This document shows positions 10,106 through 22,680 of a DNA stretch of 64,000 bases, one piece after another. The stretch comes from Prinsepia uniflora. Its lineage: Eukaryota; Streptophyta; Magnoliopsida; Rosales; Rosaceae. The translations under genes and the position numbers were made by a program. The DNA lies in contig CM064862.1 in assembly GCA_032719365.1 (NCBI GenBank), forward strand, positions 84,315,180 through 84,379,179, read 5' to 3'. The number at the start of each line of letters is the position of its first letter. The first letter of the stretch is position 1. The notes beneath the pieces were generated by a model. It ran no database searches. It was given only the letters and a program-made list of their open reading frames with translations, and was not told the origin of the DNA.

Positions 10106-12601
10106 TGTAACGACTCATCCCGAAAATCAGGATTATATTAGTAGTTAGTGAAGTAAATCAGTGATTAGTTGGATGCGTTCGGACGGACGGTGTGAAATGA
10201 CGATTTTGCCCCTAGAATGGGCAAAAATGTTAACTTTTAGATCGGGTGGTCAAATGGACTTTAACCGATGATCGTGACGTAGTTCGGGATGTCACGACTT
10301 CATAGACAGGTGGCACGTCCGATTCCGTCATTCGAGGAAAAAGTTATGACGTTCAGAAGTTCGAGGGTACTTTGGTAATTTCGGTGGAATAGGGGCAAAA
10401 GGTTGACTTTATGACATGTCACTTTCACGTATTTCAAGGACCATTAGGAAGGTCTCAAGTCCCTGATTCCAACGACAGGCGACATGTATCATTTGGAGTT
10501 CGGGAAATAGAGTTACGGGTCAGGGAGTACGAAGGGCAAAATGGTAATTTGTACATAAGGGACATTCTGGATATTTCCTACCTTGGGATTTGTGCCACTC
10601 AGAGATGGACACTTGGCTGCATCAGGTGTGTGTGACCACCAGGTTTTGGACACCTGGCTGGGTCTAGATAGTGGTAGAACCTTGTATGATTAAACGGGTT
10701 TAAATGGTTTGCACGGGTAAAAACTGAGAAAAAAAAAAGTAGAGGTGCAACCGTGAGGCAATCCTTCCATCCAATCCCTCGATCTCCATCTTTTGGCCCT
10801 GATTTGTGAATAAAAGTTAGAGAGGGGATGGTGAGTAGCATGGTGGTGCCACCGTAGGGGGTGGATGTGAACGGTGGTGGACGGTAGCTCTAAAACTCGT
10901 GAGGTAAGTGAGAACATGGGATGAGAAATCCGTGAGAAGCAAATCCCTTTACCTGTGATCTTTTGGTGTTGGGTTGTGCATCAAAGATGATCAGAGGACT
11001 CAGAGAAGTCCAACGATGGCCACGGCGATGCCCACGGTGGTCGGTTGAGGTAGGAATGGTGAGGTCGTTTAAATTCAAAAAAATTGGTGTTTGTGATTTT
11101 GTGACTAGTGCTCGCTGGTGATGATAGAATGTGATTTTTCATGGTCCTAGAGATCGATTGAGTACAGAATGAGGGCTCGAGACGGTGATGGTCGATAGGA
11201 AACATGGTCGCAGAAAACACCCGTGTTAATTGATTTGGAAGGACATGTATGGACCTAAAACTTCGTACTTTGAATGTATAGACCGATCACAATTAGTGGG
11301 ATGAAGATGTGGGAGGAATTAGGAACAGAAACAGGTCGAAAATGAGGAAAATCGGCCACGCCGGTCGAGTTGCAGAAGACTGGCCCAACCCGGTCTGAAC
11401 CGGGTTGACCTAAGGACAGGGATAGTGAATAGTAACTGCGCGTGGTTTCACGCGCAGGGCAATTGGGCAGGGCGTGAGAGAGCGTGGGCCCTCTTTTCGA
11501 GGCATGTTCAACATGTGTTTTAAAGTATTTGTTGTAATGAACATTTTGGCACTGGTTTCGAGTCAATCAGACATCGTCTCGATACGTTTTGGGATGTCCG
11601 AAGGTTTTAGGGCTTGGTTAAAAATATTTAAAAATTCGAGAAAATTACGGGGCTTTAGTATAAGCTTTATGACGTAGTTAGTGACCTTATTATGGAATTT
11701 GGATAGGTTCGGGAAAGCCAGTGATAGTAGATTGGCCGGAGAAGCGTAATTGCACGCGTATCGAGGCAGCAGCGAAATGGAAGATATGGATATGAGTTTT
11801 GGGTTTGGATTCGGGATCCTGATGCGATTGCGGATTCGGATTCGAAAATGGAAAAGGGTTTTGAAATGGTTTGGATTGGATTTGCTGGATCTGGTTATTG
11901 GGTTTAAAGACCCGGATATGATATGACGGGGGCGGGGGCGGGCTCGGATTGGGTTTAAAGACCCGGATTGAGTTTAAAGACTTGGGAGTTTAAAGACTCG
12001 GATTATATTGAGGCTTGGATTGAGTTTAAAGACTCGGATAGATCCAGCAGGTTCGATGGATGGATATGTGGTTTCAAATGTATTTGGATTTCACTGATTT
12101 TTGATGATGATGGTTTTTAATAAAGGTTTTTTTGATGGTTTTGGGCCGAGGTCCGGGGTTTGAGAAAAGGAAACTGTGTTCGGTTTTTCTTACATGGTTT
12201 GCTTATCCTGCATATTGAATGGTTTTATGACATGGATTTGATATGCATGCATTGGTTTTTAAACGGAGGGTATAAATGTAATTGTGGTTTCTGATAACTG
12301 TTTTTGAACTTATACTTTATTTTTGTCCACTCGCAGTCTTTTTATGTTTTCGATACCCTCCAGGTAGAAGCGGTGCAGGCTGTTGGTCGAGAGTGACGGA
12401 GACATCACCTACGAGATTCACAGTAGATTTTCGTGCACTCTGAGAAGGCCGGAAGCTTTTGGACGATCGGACCGAGTTTCCCTTATCCTACTTACATGTC
12501 ACATGGAGGTTGGACGTCAGTTTAGCCTTCGTGTCATGCGTAAGTTAGACGGGAGCAGGATTTAGCCCTTAATCCAGGGGGATTGGGGGCGGGTCCTATC
12601 A
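10106..12601 (+). mobile_element. solo LTR, plus strand, TSD CCAAC
   Basis: A 2496-bp LTR from TGTAACGACTC to GGGTCCTATCA, with a perfect 5-bp target duplication CCAAC at 10101-10105 and 12602-12606. There is no internal domain, PBS or PPT, so the element was reduced to one LTR by recombination after it inserted into the LARD-like element. It carries the family landmarks: the GTAGTTCGGGATGTCACGA block (10278), donor-like GAGGTAAGTG (10901), GTCCACTCGC (12325) and acceptor-like CCCTCCAG (12356). Confidence 0.9.
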
Positions 12602-15600
12602 CCAACTGTCACATCACTCCTGTATCCTGTCAATACACAATTGACATCTCACCCCTCCTGGGTGTATCTGGACCCCATTGAATACTTGCCCTAGCAGGAA
12701 TAGTCACATGCACAAACGCTAGGGTTCCTCTAGCCCACACAACCCTGCGCTCTCGGCTCACACAATCATTGAACCCTCTCATTCTACTCTGCACGAGCGC
12801 ACTGTATTCGACATTCAGTCATCATATCATCATGTTGGAACACATCCGATCATAATCCTCATTGAATTGTCACCATCGGATCCAATCTGATCACCATCCC
12901 ATGTCCAACGTGCACTACTCACAGGTGCAACCACATCACATCAATCATCAAGGCATTACTCGGCCTGCTCAAGGATTGCACTCTGGCAACGTCCAACCAC
13001 GTACCAATCATACATTACCAACCACGTTCCAATCATTTATTATGGACAAACTTCACTATACTAAACGTCATCTCGAAGTCATCGTGGTCACCTGACCAAC
13101 TCTAGAGATAATCCAGCTAGTTCATTAACCCATCTCATTCCTTGGTTAGTTCCAAAGGTCAACCGACTCACGTCATTAAGACGCACCAACTTAAATATGT
13201 CGGTAACCTATCATTGTCCAACAATACTCCATACAATCGCTCCATCTGGAGTGGTAGCGAATTTGCCAATATCCTACTCGAGGCATCGGCTATTCATCTC
13301 TTCCTGATCGATACCCACGTATCATCCTCGTCTCACACTTATTCACATATCCAAGATAGATCATACACACATCCCCATATCCAACATATGTCTTGACTTC
13401 TCACCAACTATTCCAAAAGATTCTTCAACTGTTTTACAATATGATTCTCCTCTGCTTCTAGCTTAGCATAATCAACAAGGCAATCACCCTGATAACGACC
13501 AAACTTTGGTTTACTCTACCCACGGTCGTCACAAACATCTCAGTCATCACGATCGACTAGATCGTCACCACACTACTCGATCCAAACTTACCTCGATCCT
13601 CCTAGGATCTACTATCAGCTCTCTCAGTCGACATAACATGACCCATAATACCAACATGGGTTCACTACCTCGGACACTCACTCGTCATATCTGGCGACGC
13701 TAAGTACCATCGGCTCTTCAAGTCATTCAAATTTGACTCACAACCTAGGTATTATGTTCTTACACCCTCTTTAAATCCTTTAACTGTGATATCACTCCTC
13801 GTCATCCCACGTAAGGAAGAATCAAGGATGATCCAAGATGGTGACATCAAAATTCATCCTATGTCATCCTGCGACACCAAGCACCGTCTGCTAAAGAGTA
13901 GGAAACGAGAAGTCTCCCTCATCGACTTCGGAATACCCATCACCAATGCGGAATCAAGCACTCTTCTCTTTTTCTCAATCACAACCTCTCTTGATTATGA
14001 AGTTCCAATCATGTTGGAAACATACTCTCAATGATGATCCTGTGTCATCAGTCAGATTTCTTCTCAAACAAACTTATATAAAACTTAGGAAGTATGGTCA
14101 CCCGTAGTCGACCAAAACCATTTCCCACTGGACTTTCAAGTCGTCAACTCACTCAGACAATCCACTCAAGGGTCCATAAACGAAAAACCTTGGTATCCAA
14201 CTCACCTGTCTGACTTTATTCCGTCTATGCATATCCAAAAGGATGAGTGATAGATGACATCATTCTCTTCCTGATTTTCACGTCTCAACCTTTACAGGTT
14301 CAACTTCTGAGCACACCCTCGTGTCTCAAGTCTCGCATCAAGTTAACGGTCAAACTAGAAGCTCTAACTAAGAAAATGAAAAAATGACGTCATCTCCTCC
14401 GACTAAGAGTATTCTCTGATATTTACTGTAATGCTTAATCCGTTTCTCAAGACTAACACTTCCGTTGGTTCTCTTCAGCTTCTTTCATCACCATCCCCGT
14501 CAGCATACTGGTTTGCACGTCCCAATCCTTATGGGATCAATTCCATCACTCCTCACTTGTGCCATCCATCCACAACGAGCTAGGGTGCTTGTCACTAATC
14601 CAGATATACCTTACACCTTGTACTGAGTCACTCGGGATCGTCTCTGTCCCGCTCAGTGTCCACCAAACTCACATGTTTGCTACTCTAGGCACAACTACCA
14701 TCCCGGTCACCATCCGAGCCCTCCTTGGCATTTCATCACTTAGACACCCTCAATGTCATTCGAAACCATCCGCTCACTATTGGATTCAGTTCAACTCATC
14801 TCTGGCATCTCCCACTCATCTCCGTCACCTCCAATGAGGTAGTGTGACACACTTGCCAACACCCAAAGCTCAACATATCCTTCTGTGATCACACTCATTC
14901 TTATCCAAGTCGAATCCAAAAATTACTGCTCGCACTGAGCGACACACACATACACACACCTCTGTAGCATCATCACGACCGGTGAGTCTTCATCGTCTCG
15001 GCCATCACGGTAACCTGAGCCTATCCAACTCGACAAGGCTCATCCATGTTTATCAATAGTAGCATCTGCCACACTACGTTCAAATCAATCTTTAGTAACA
15101 CTCCGTTATCGAGACTCCATACTCATACGGTTAATTTACAGCAAATACCAACCGCTCAACACATAATATCCACCGATCGGTCCACCTCATGATTCGGTCC
15201 ACAAGTACCACACCCCTGGTAACTTGTCCAATCAATCTCAAACTAGGGTTATAACAAACCCGACTGCTCACTACAGCACGTCCATCCTGACTGATCCATC
15301 GCTCTCGACTCCGAAAAGTCGTCATACTCTGATACTGGTATTCAACCAACCAGTCGTAACTCTACGGCTTCTAGCAGCTAGGCCCACAAGAACTTGGTAC
15401 TGAGTAGGGCCATACCATACCTGCTCAACCACGACATGTCATACCCAACCATAACTGTACCGTGTCATCCCCCGCCAATCGACATCCTTCAGGGATTCGA
15501 CACACTGAAACATGGCATCTCACGCCAACTAGGATCAACGTTCCTATTCTTAACAGTCTCAACTCGGGTTGTCCACGACCACCACTGTTACCACTTTGAC

Positions 15601-15940
15601 ACAATCTTCCACTTGACATGATCGTTCAATGGTCACGATTCTCAAAGTCGTCACACTGGGATAACCGATCGACTAGGTCCCATCCAACAATAACACTACG
15701 ATACTAAGCCATTGGATTCACACGAGTATCGATCCTACCCGGGATCAAACCTCTTGAAAACACAGTATCATATGCCAATCGAATCATAAACCATCGTACC
15801 ACGTGCCAAACATAACCTAACCAAGGTTCGATTCCTCTGAATCCTCATACTATCACCCTAACTATCAGGTTGATGACGGGCTGTTACCACTGTAGAGACA
15901 TCACATCCAGCTCATACGCGTCACTCTGAGAGCAACGCAT
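12602..15940 (-). other. internal non-coding DNA of the LARD-like element, part 2
   Basis: Continues the element after the solo LTR. Plus-strand frames such as 12862-13095, 13142-13396 and 14559-14837 are AT/CA-rich and show no domain. On the minus strand the place where gag should start (just below 15940) holds no gag-like frame or zinc knuckle. The region appears never to have coded, or is fully decayed. Confidence 0.55.
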
Positions 15941-15952
15941 GCTCTGATACCA
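15941..15952 (-). other. primer binding site (tRNA-iMet) of the LARD-like element
   Basis: The plus strand reads GCTCTGATACCA; the reverse complement is TGGTATCAGAGC, complementary to the 3' end of initiator methionine tRNA. It lies 3 bp from the LTR edge at 15956. Confidence 0.9.
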
Positions 15953-15955
15953 ACT

Positions 15956-18060
15956 TGATAGGACCCGTCCCAATCCCCCTGGATTATCGTGGGACGTGCA
16001 TGCTCCTGTCTGGAACCGCGTGTCAGACGAAGGACAAACTTGTCATCCACTCGGGGCTATCAGAGTACGTCAAGATCGGTGGTGGCATGTAATGTCTCTA
16101 TCTCTGCTACATCCTGCATCCGCTACCAACCTGAAGGGTATTAAAACCATAAAAGTTGTGAGTGGACAAAACTAAACAGTTCAAAAATAATTTATATCGA
16201 AAGGACATTTATACCCTCCACGTAAAAATATGCATGCATCATAAAATAATTATTTCAAATACTTTCTCAAAAACAAGACGTATTGCTTCCCAAATCAAAA
16301 CACAGTGAAAATGCTTCTCAATCGGAGCCATAATCTCAGTAGGGTCTCTGCCCAAAAGAAAACATGTAAAAGGCCTTTGCCCAAAACCAAAATCTAGGAA
16401 AACCAGAACGGAACCTCAGCCCAAATTATAGAACCTGTAGGAACACATCCCATGGGAACTCATCCCAATATAGGTCACGATTCTAATCCTAGCACATGTA
16501 CATATAGCTCAGAACCACTCACAATCTTAGCATGTCGTCGTGAACACATCACTTGCCGCGACTGTCTCTAGATCATCGTGAACACATCGCCAATCAACCT
16601 CCGAGTATCTCATCAGCACTCCTAAGACGAGCCTCCCTCGGTCATTGCTTCCTGCTTCTGCTCGACAACAAGCATTGCATCGTGACATCTCCAGAAGGAA
16701 CACATCACAGTTTGGAGGCGAGCGCTATAACACTGAGAAAGAACCCGAATGTTATCATCATACATAGGACCTCAAGCACAGAACATCACCAAATGGGTCA
16801 CCGCCCAAAAGTCACTGTCCTACGACACTTCATATCCCAGGATTCCTCGACTCCTATCAAATTCACAACTAGGTCTCACGCCCAAAATACCTTTCGTAAA
16901 ACTCATAATTGGGTCTCTTCCCGACTTATCTCACGTTTGACTGTGCTCTAACCCAAACCTCAAATCAACTGGGTCATACGCCCGAAAGATATTTCCAAAC
17001 ATGAAAACTATTTCTCATTTCCAAAATACTTTCGAATCATCGTACGACTGTGACTCATGCCCAAATCTCAATTTCACGCATCTCCGTAAAATCCTCAAAA
17101 CCGTAAATCAATTCCTCAGTTTCACGCCTCTTCGTGAAACCTTCGGAATCACATAAAACACAAGCACGTAGCATACTTGTCCGAAGCCCAAACATCATAT
17201 AAAACATTTATGCATGCATCATATTCATAAAATAAAGTCCACTCACAGACCGTCCATGTTGCACCTCGATATGCGTGCCATAAGCCACTTCGGGCCAATC
17301 CGACCTCTCCAGGTCATCCAGACCTGTCCAAAACATACTCAAAGGTCACTACCCATCTAGACAAGTCCATATCAAGAACCCCCAACAATCCCGGAAAATT
17401 CAACGTGTCCCAGACACACTTTCATAGGCTTTAAACCTCAATTTGACCAACCTAACGATCTCCGATCGACTCGAAACCATCACCATTGGATTCGTATCGT
17501 CGAAATCTTTAAAATGGTTCTAGTACCACCTCAAAATGTGTGCCCATATGCCCCTACGAGTGGGTCAAAGTGGCTGGTCAACGCCGACATCAGCATAGTC
17601 AACGCTGATGTTAGCAGTCAACTATCAAAGTCAACGCGGACGTCATCACTAACATCTGACACTGACACGTGTCAGTCCGATATGTCAGGCCTAATAGGAT
17701 GATGCCATTTGATGACATCATCATCATCCCTGTCCTCTGTTTGGGTCGACCTGGTCCATTGTAGCGGGTCGCGCAAATCAGCGACTCGACCTGGCCGAAA
17801 ATCGCTCATTCGGCCACTGTTTTCGATACCGTTCATCTCATTCCCTTCCTCTTTCTCCTAGGAGTGGGTCTGTCTACTCAAAAACACCAAACTCGAACCA
17901 AAACATACATGTTCGAATCGATGAACAGTGGTTAGAAGTTCCAGCTCTCCGCTTGGGCTACCCTGCCGTTCCCAGCCTTCAATCTTGATCCCAAATGGCT
18001 CGTACCACCGCTAAAAACATAAGCCCACTGTCAAAAAAACACCCCCAACGTCCAAATTCA
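15956..18060 (-). repeat. 5' LTR of the LARD-like element (outer end lost)
   Basis: Starts TGATAGGACCC next to the PBS. Landmarks are the acceptor-like CTGAAGGGTATT (16131), GTGAGTGGAC (about 16156), a decayed CTCCGG-type hairpin (about 16690), GTCCACTCAC (about 17226), and an ACGT/GTCAAC-rich tract (17576-17710). The expected terminal TGTTACA is not found. The sequence changes to plus-oriented internal DNA at about 18060-18090, so the end was lost by rearrangement or misassembly. Confidence 0.65.
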
Positions 18061-18089
18061 AAGTTTTGAATTCAAAAGCCAGAGTGAGT

Positions 18090-18612
18090 TTGATGGGTTC
18101 AGTGATTGTATGAGCGGGTTCTCAGGGTCATGGTTGGTTAGTGGAACCCTAAGAGTGGAGATGTGTTGTCACTGCTGGGCAGGTATTCAATGGGGTCCAA
18201 TTACACACTGATTGAGTAAGTTTCATTTCATCGTTATGGGGATCCTATCAAGCTGATTTTTAATGTCGATTTGAAATTTAAGTTAAGAAATCTTTACTGC
18301 AAGTTCACAGGTGAGTGAGGCGTGGATCGTGTATCCATAGGTGCAATGAATTGTTGGTTAGTGTAACCACGAGTTGCTTTGTGTGAAGTTATTGCTCTGT
18401 GACTCTCACCAACGTCATGGATCGCTGAGGGAGTTGACTCATGAGAGCACCGAGACTGGTGAATGGCACAGGTTTAAGCTTGCCCTGCGATGTTAGATCT
18501 TGTCGTTGATCTTACTTTACATTGAGGGAGGCTTGGTATGAGGTACCTTAGTGCGACTCTAGAATGAGTCAGAGTTGTGTTGGTGATTCGAAATGTGACC
18601 GTGGAGCCGTGA
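18090..18612 (+). mobile_element. internal fragment of a related non-autonomous element, plus orientation
   Basis: Resembles, in plus orientation, the reverse complement of the internal DNA of the two non-autonomous elements. Shared words include GGTATTCAATGGGGTCCA (with the LARD-like internal near 12670) and GTTAGTGTAACCACGAGTTG (with the gag-only internal near 33790, where one reads GTTAGTGTGACCGCAAGTTG). It has no coding capacity. Confidence 0.6.
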
Positions 18613-18896
18613 TGACACGACCCATTCCAATCCCCTCGGGATTACCGTGGAATGTGTCATGCTCTCGTCTGACACGAAGTGTCAAACAAGGGATAACCTG
18701 ATGCCACTGCCCAAACGAAGCTTCCAGAGTGTGCAAGGATCGATGGAGGAGGTATGCGATGTCCCGGTCTCTACTGCAATCGCATCCGTGATCAACCTGA
18801 AGGGCATTAAGAACAACCAAAACTGTGAGTGGACGAAAATCATTAAGTTCATAAAACACATTTCACAAGATATTTATGCCCTTCATTAAAATGTAT
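18613..18896 (-). repeat. LTR end fragment running into the assembly gap
   Basis: Starts TGACACGACCC, with the hairpin TCTGACACGAAGTGTCAAA, acceptor-like CTGAAGGGCATT and GTGAGTGGAC in the usual order for a minus-oriented LTR. It is cut by the N run. No PBS precedes it. Confidence 0.65.
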
Positions 18897-19396
18897 NNNN
18901 NNNNNNNNNNNNNNNNNNNNNNNNNNNNNNNNNNNNNNNNNNNNNNNNNNNNNNNNNNNNNNNNNNNNNNNNNNNNNNNNNNNNNNNNNNNNNNNNNNNN
19001 NNNNNNNNNNNNNNNNNNNNNNNNNNNNNNNNNNNNNNNNNNNNNNNNNNNNNNNNNNNNNNNNNNNNNNNNNNNNNNNNNNNNNNNNNNNNNNNNNNNN
19101 NNNNNNNNNNNNNNNNNNNNNNNNNNNNNNNNNNNNNNNNNNNNNNNNNNNNNNNNNNNNNNNNNNNNNNNNNNNNNNNNNNNNNNNNNNNNNNNNNNNN
19201 NNNNNNNNNNNNNNNNNNNNNNNNNNNNNNNNNNNNNNNNNNNNNNNNNNNNNNNNNNNNNNNNNNNNNNNNNNNNNNNNNNNNNNNNNNNNNNNNNNNN
19301 NNNNNNNNNNNNNNNNNNNNNNNNNNNNNNNNNNNNNNNNNNNNNNNNNNNNNNNNNNNNNNNNNNNNNNNNNNNNNNNNNNNNNNNNNNNNNNNN
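18897..19396. other. assembly gap, 500 N
   Basis: Exactly 500 N, a conventional placeholder length, so the true size is unknown. Open frames reported across it are meaningless. The start of the LTR continuing at 19397 is hidden here. Confidence 0.99.
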
Positions 19397-19760
19397 GGAG
19401 CGCCGCCGTGGACGGCGGTGGTGGCCAACCCGCGAGGTAATCGGTTTTGCCCATTTTAATCCATTTTCGATTTCTAATTATTAGGGGCTTGTTTGGACGT
19501 TTGGGTTGAACTAATTAGGTTGCTAGGGGGTTTTTAGGAAGGTTTGGAGAAGGGTTGGACGTCGGGGAAGCTCTGTAGAGGGTTTTGGATTTTTGAACCG
19601 TGAGGACCAAATTGGACCGGTCGGATTTATGACGTTTTAGGAGTTATAATTAATTGGGTTAGATAGGAAATGAAGAAATAGGAATTTAGGAATTGAAATG
19701 GAGGCAAACGGGCCAAAATTGAGGGAGAAGGAGGCCTGGACCGGTTCCGCCGGTCCAGTT
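19397..19760 (+). repeat. host LTR, left part (split by nested insertion)
   Basis: Left portion of a plus-strand LTR whose continuation is 39292-41304. It contains the donor-like CGCGAGGTAATC (19431). The last five bases, CAGTT (19756-19760), are the target duplication of the inserted gag-only element. The beginning is lost in the gap. Confidence 0.75.
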
Positions 19761-22680
19761 TGACAGGACCCGTCCCAACTGGACGTCAAAAACCGTGCTC
19801 GGTCCTGCTCCCGTCTGACAAGTCAACTAAAGGTCTGAAACTACCCTTCAGTGCTTGCCAGACAAGGGATGTTTGCGCGGATTTCTGCTGCTGCCACTGC
19901 CTCACGATCAGTCCCGAACGTCGTACCACGGCCTGGAGGGTCACAAAACAGAAAAGGTGTGAGTGGACAAAAATGACCTCTTATAAAAACATTTATCAAA
20001 ATACATTCTTACCCTCCAGTTTTTACAAACTTGCATGCATATCGTAAAACATGAGTAATAGTATGAAATCATTCAAGTATGAACAGTGGACCGATAAAAT
20101 CAAAACATATTTTCCCATGGTCCATAAAACTCATGTTTACCAAATCAGTTCATTTTATAAACATCAAATCCCGGCTCTCAGGCCAACACATGTGAAAACA
20201 TAATCACTGCCACAAAGACCAAATACCCGTACTCAATACCAGTACGTCATCACAACAACATCAATCAGCACTAATCACCAGTGCACAAGAAATATATCAA
20301 TCCAATCAATCCGCACTACTCACAAGTGCATAAAATATCACAAATCACATCTGCACTACTCACAAGTGCACAATCAATCAAACTGCACTACTCACAAGTG
20401 CTGCACTACGCGTAGGCCAATATCCAGTCACACTCTCGGGAACAGACACCTCTGGGCTCAACCCCCTCGGGCTCAGTCACCTCTGGACGAACACATCCCC
20501 AGGTTCAGACACCTCCGAGTGGTACATCCAGGCTCAGTCTCATCCGAGAAGCTGACTACCATAGGATCAACTCCGGATCCTACAATCACATCCCCCAAGC
20601 TCCGGTCGTCTGGGTAATCCCCCCAAGCACCGACCGTCTAGGAATATCACAATCACAATGAAAACCATCCCGGGAATTACATCCCAAAACATTTCAATCA
20701 AATCTTAACTTCATACAAAGTCAAGATCATTCCCGACTGGGTCTCAAAGCCCAAAATACCTTTTTCACATAAACCGTTAAAATCACATTTAAATCAATAG
20801 AATAATCCGGAAATCATCATTGACTCACCAACCAAGTCAAAATATCATTTTAGAAATCATTTAAACTCCGAGCCTAGCCCAAAACATCATTTGCACGTTC
20901 CTCGTAAAACGTGCCCGAAAGACCGATTAAAATAATCATAAATTCCCAATAATTCATTAATTTCACAATTTCACAAGTGACTCCAAATCCGAGTCAAAAT
21001 CACTATTCACTTGGGTTCTCATGCCCAAAATAACATTATCACGCAAATCCATGCGTTGCAACCTATGTTGCCATTTTCACGTAAATTCACGAAATCCTTG
21101 ACTCATTCCCGAGTCACAACATCATTTTCAATCCATGACTCATAATCCGAGTCCACACATTATTTTCAATCAATTTCAATCTCGGACTCATAAACCAAGT
21201 CCAAACATTATTTTTACCAAGTTTCGTAATTTCTCGAAAATCGCCCAATAATAATAATATAATAATCATAAAACCGAGAAATTACCGAATTGAAACATAA
21301 ATCATGCCCAAGCATATAAAATCATATAATAAGGCATTTAAATCATATATGCATGCATCGCGGTTAGAAAACAAAGTCCACTCACACACACCGTCCAAAA
21401 CGGTCCGTTTCCGAACTGCACGTTTTTCCGTAAATTCTGGAAATCTCAACTCATGTCCAACATCATTATAGAGGGTTACTAACATCTCAAAATACTTCAT
21501 ATAATTTTTCCCAATTTTTCCGGAATTTAAATACGTATTTTAAACGTAAAACAAAACTTCGGATACACGGAACATTATCGAACCAATATCCGATTTCCCC
21601 GAAACCAACGTCAAAATGTTCGTTACACTGAGAGGATCAAAAGTCATGTTGACCTCACCTTGAGACTAGGCCGGACGCGCCCTCACGCGCCGCCGTGAGT
21701 GGCTGCGCGTGAAACCCACGCGCCAGCAACAGTGCTGCTACAGTGCTCCTTCTTCACCCGTTTGTCTGGTAAACGGGTTGAAAAACCCGCGATAGAACCC
21801 GGTTGAATCTCACCCAATTCGACCTCAAATCGATCTGTTCTTTCCACTGATCCCTTCTAATCCAACTCTAATTAAGTTCTGCAAGTTCAGTTACTCGAAT
21901 CATAGTCTAAATCCTCACGACTCTCGATCTATCCTTGACGGGTTTCCAATTCGGGTTCACTGATTCCGTCCCTGATTTTCAAATTAATTCATAGAGTAAG
22001 CATCGTGAGAGTGTATTGAATGTTTTTCCAAGATCAATTTGATGAATTCTTACCTCTAACCCGTTGAACCCAAGCTCGATTTTGAGCTGCCATGGAAGCT
22101 CAGTTCTTCCTCAATCCGACTCGGTTTCTCTTCGGTTTTGTTGCAGGAAGGTTCGTATGGATCCCAGAAGTCGAATTGCATCAACAATTTCGATCCTCAC
22201 CGTTCATAATTACCATTTCGAATTTCCCTCTAATTTTTCTGATTTTCGAACTGAATTACCCCAGTGGCCTCTCTGCCTCACGAATTTCTCACTCAATTCG
22301 GCTCCCTCAGTCTCCCAATTGCACATTGAAACCGAAACAAAGGTTTATCAGCTGTTAATGGGCAATCATGAGGACAATCCCAAATTTAGGGGATTAATGT
22401 CCAAAGCAATATGATGGTGTTTCCCATGATTCCCATTTCTATGTTAGCTGGGGCATGGGAGATGACAAAGTGACAGATGTCACAATCTGTTAGCAAGAAT
22501 CAAGGTCAAAAGACCATTTTGCCCTTCGTACGATAAATTACCATTTTGCCCCTAGACATCCGTGACCCGTAACTTGGTCACCCGAACTCTGTTTTCGACG
22601 TGCCGCCTGTCGTTGGATTCGTATCAACAAGACCTACGTAAGGGTCCTTGGCCCTCGTCCATTGGACCTCCCGGTCAAAA
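19761..22680 (-). repeat. 3' LTR of the gag-only element, inner part
   Basis: Begins TGACAGGACCCGTCCC. It matches 36059-38978 closely. It stops at GGTCAAAA, where the chromovirus inserted; CAAAA at 22676-22680 is the first copy of the chromovirus target duplication. The tandem CACTACTCACAAGTGC repeats near 20308-20405 and the CTCGG-type repeats near 20440-20560 belong to this LTR family. Confidence 0.9.
20300..20410. repeat. CACTACTCACAAGTGCA repeats in the LTR
   Basis: The unit GCACTACTCACAAGTGC occurs four times between about 20310 and 20402, spaced roughly 25-40 bp apart. Each unit contains an inverted GCACT...AGTGC. The other LTR copy repeats this at about 36610-36702. Confidence 0.85.

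Larger units (their letters stand above)
7256..18060 (-). mobile_element. non-autonomous LTR element without pol (LARD-like), minus
   Basis: Minus-strand element. The 3' LTR is 7256-9402, then polypurine tract, then about 4 kb of internal DNA (once the solo LTR at 10106-12601 is removed), then PBS (15941-15952), then 5' LTR from 15956. No gag, protease, RT or integrase motif is readable in the internal part on either strand. The internal DNA is recognisably related to the non-coding part of the gag-only element at 33208-35159; both share, for example, AAGGATGATCCAA in the same surroundings. The right end is approximate: the 5' LTR fades out around 18060, where plus-oriented internal DNA of a related element begins. 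Confidence 0.7.

Noticed and set aside
12862..15621. Several plus frames of 60-90 codons
   Set aside because: They are short, on the antisense strand of a non-coding retroelement body, with no motif or codon bias.
18849..19484. Long frames of about 200 codons on both strands
   Set aside because: They are artefacts of the 500-N gap.
20300..20410. CACTACTCACAAGTGC repeats as a CRISPR-like array
   Set aside because: Plant LTR sequence with irregular spacing, also present in the sister LTR; not a CRISPR array.
22064..22414. 116-codon frame, repeated at 38363-38713
   Set aside because: It is repeated only because it lies in both LTRs of the gag-only element, and it is on the strand opposite to the element.
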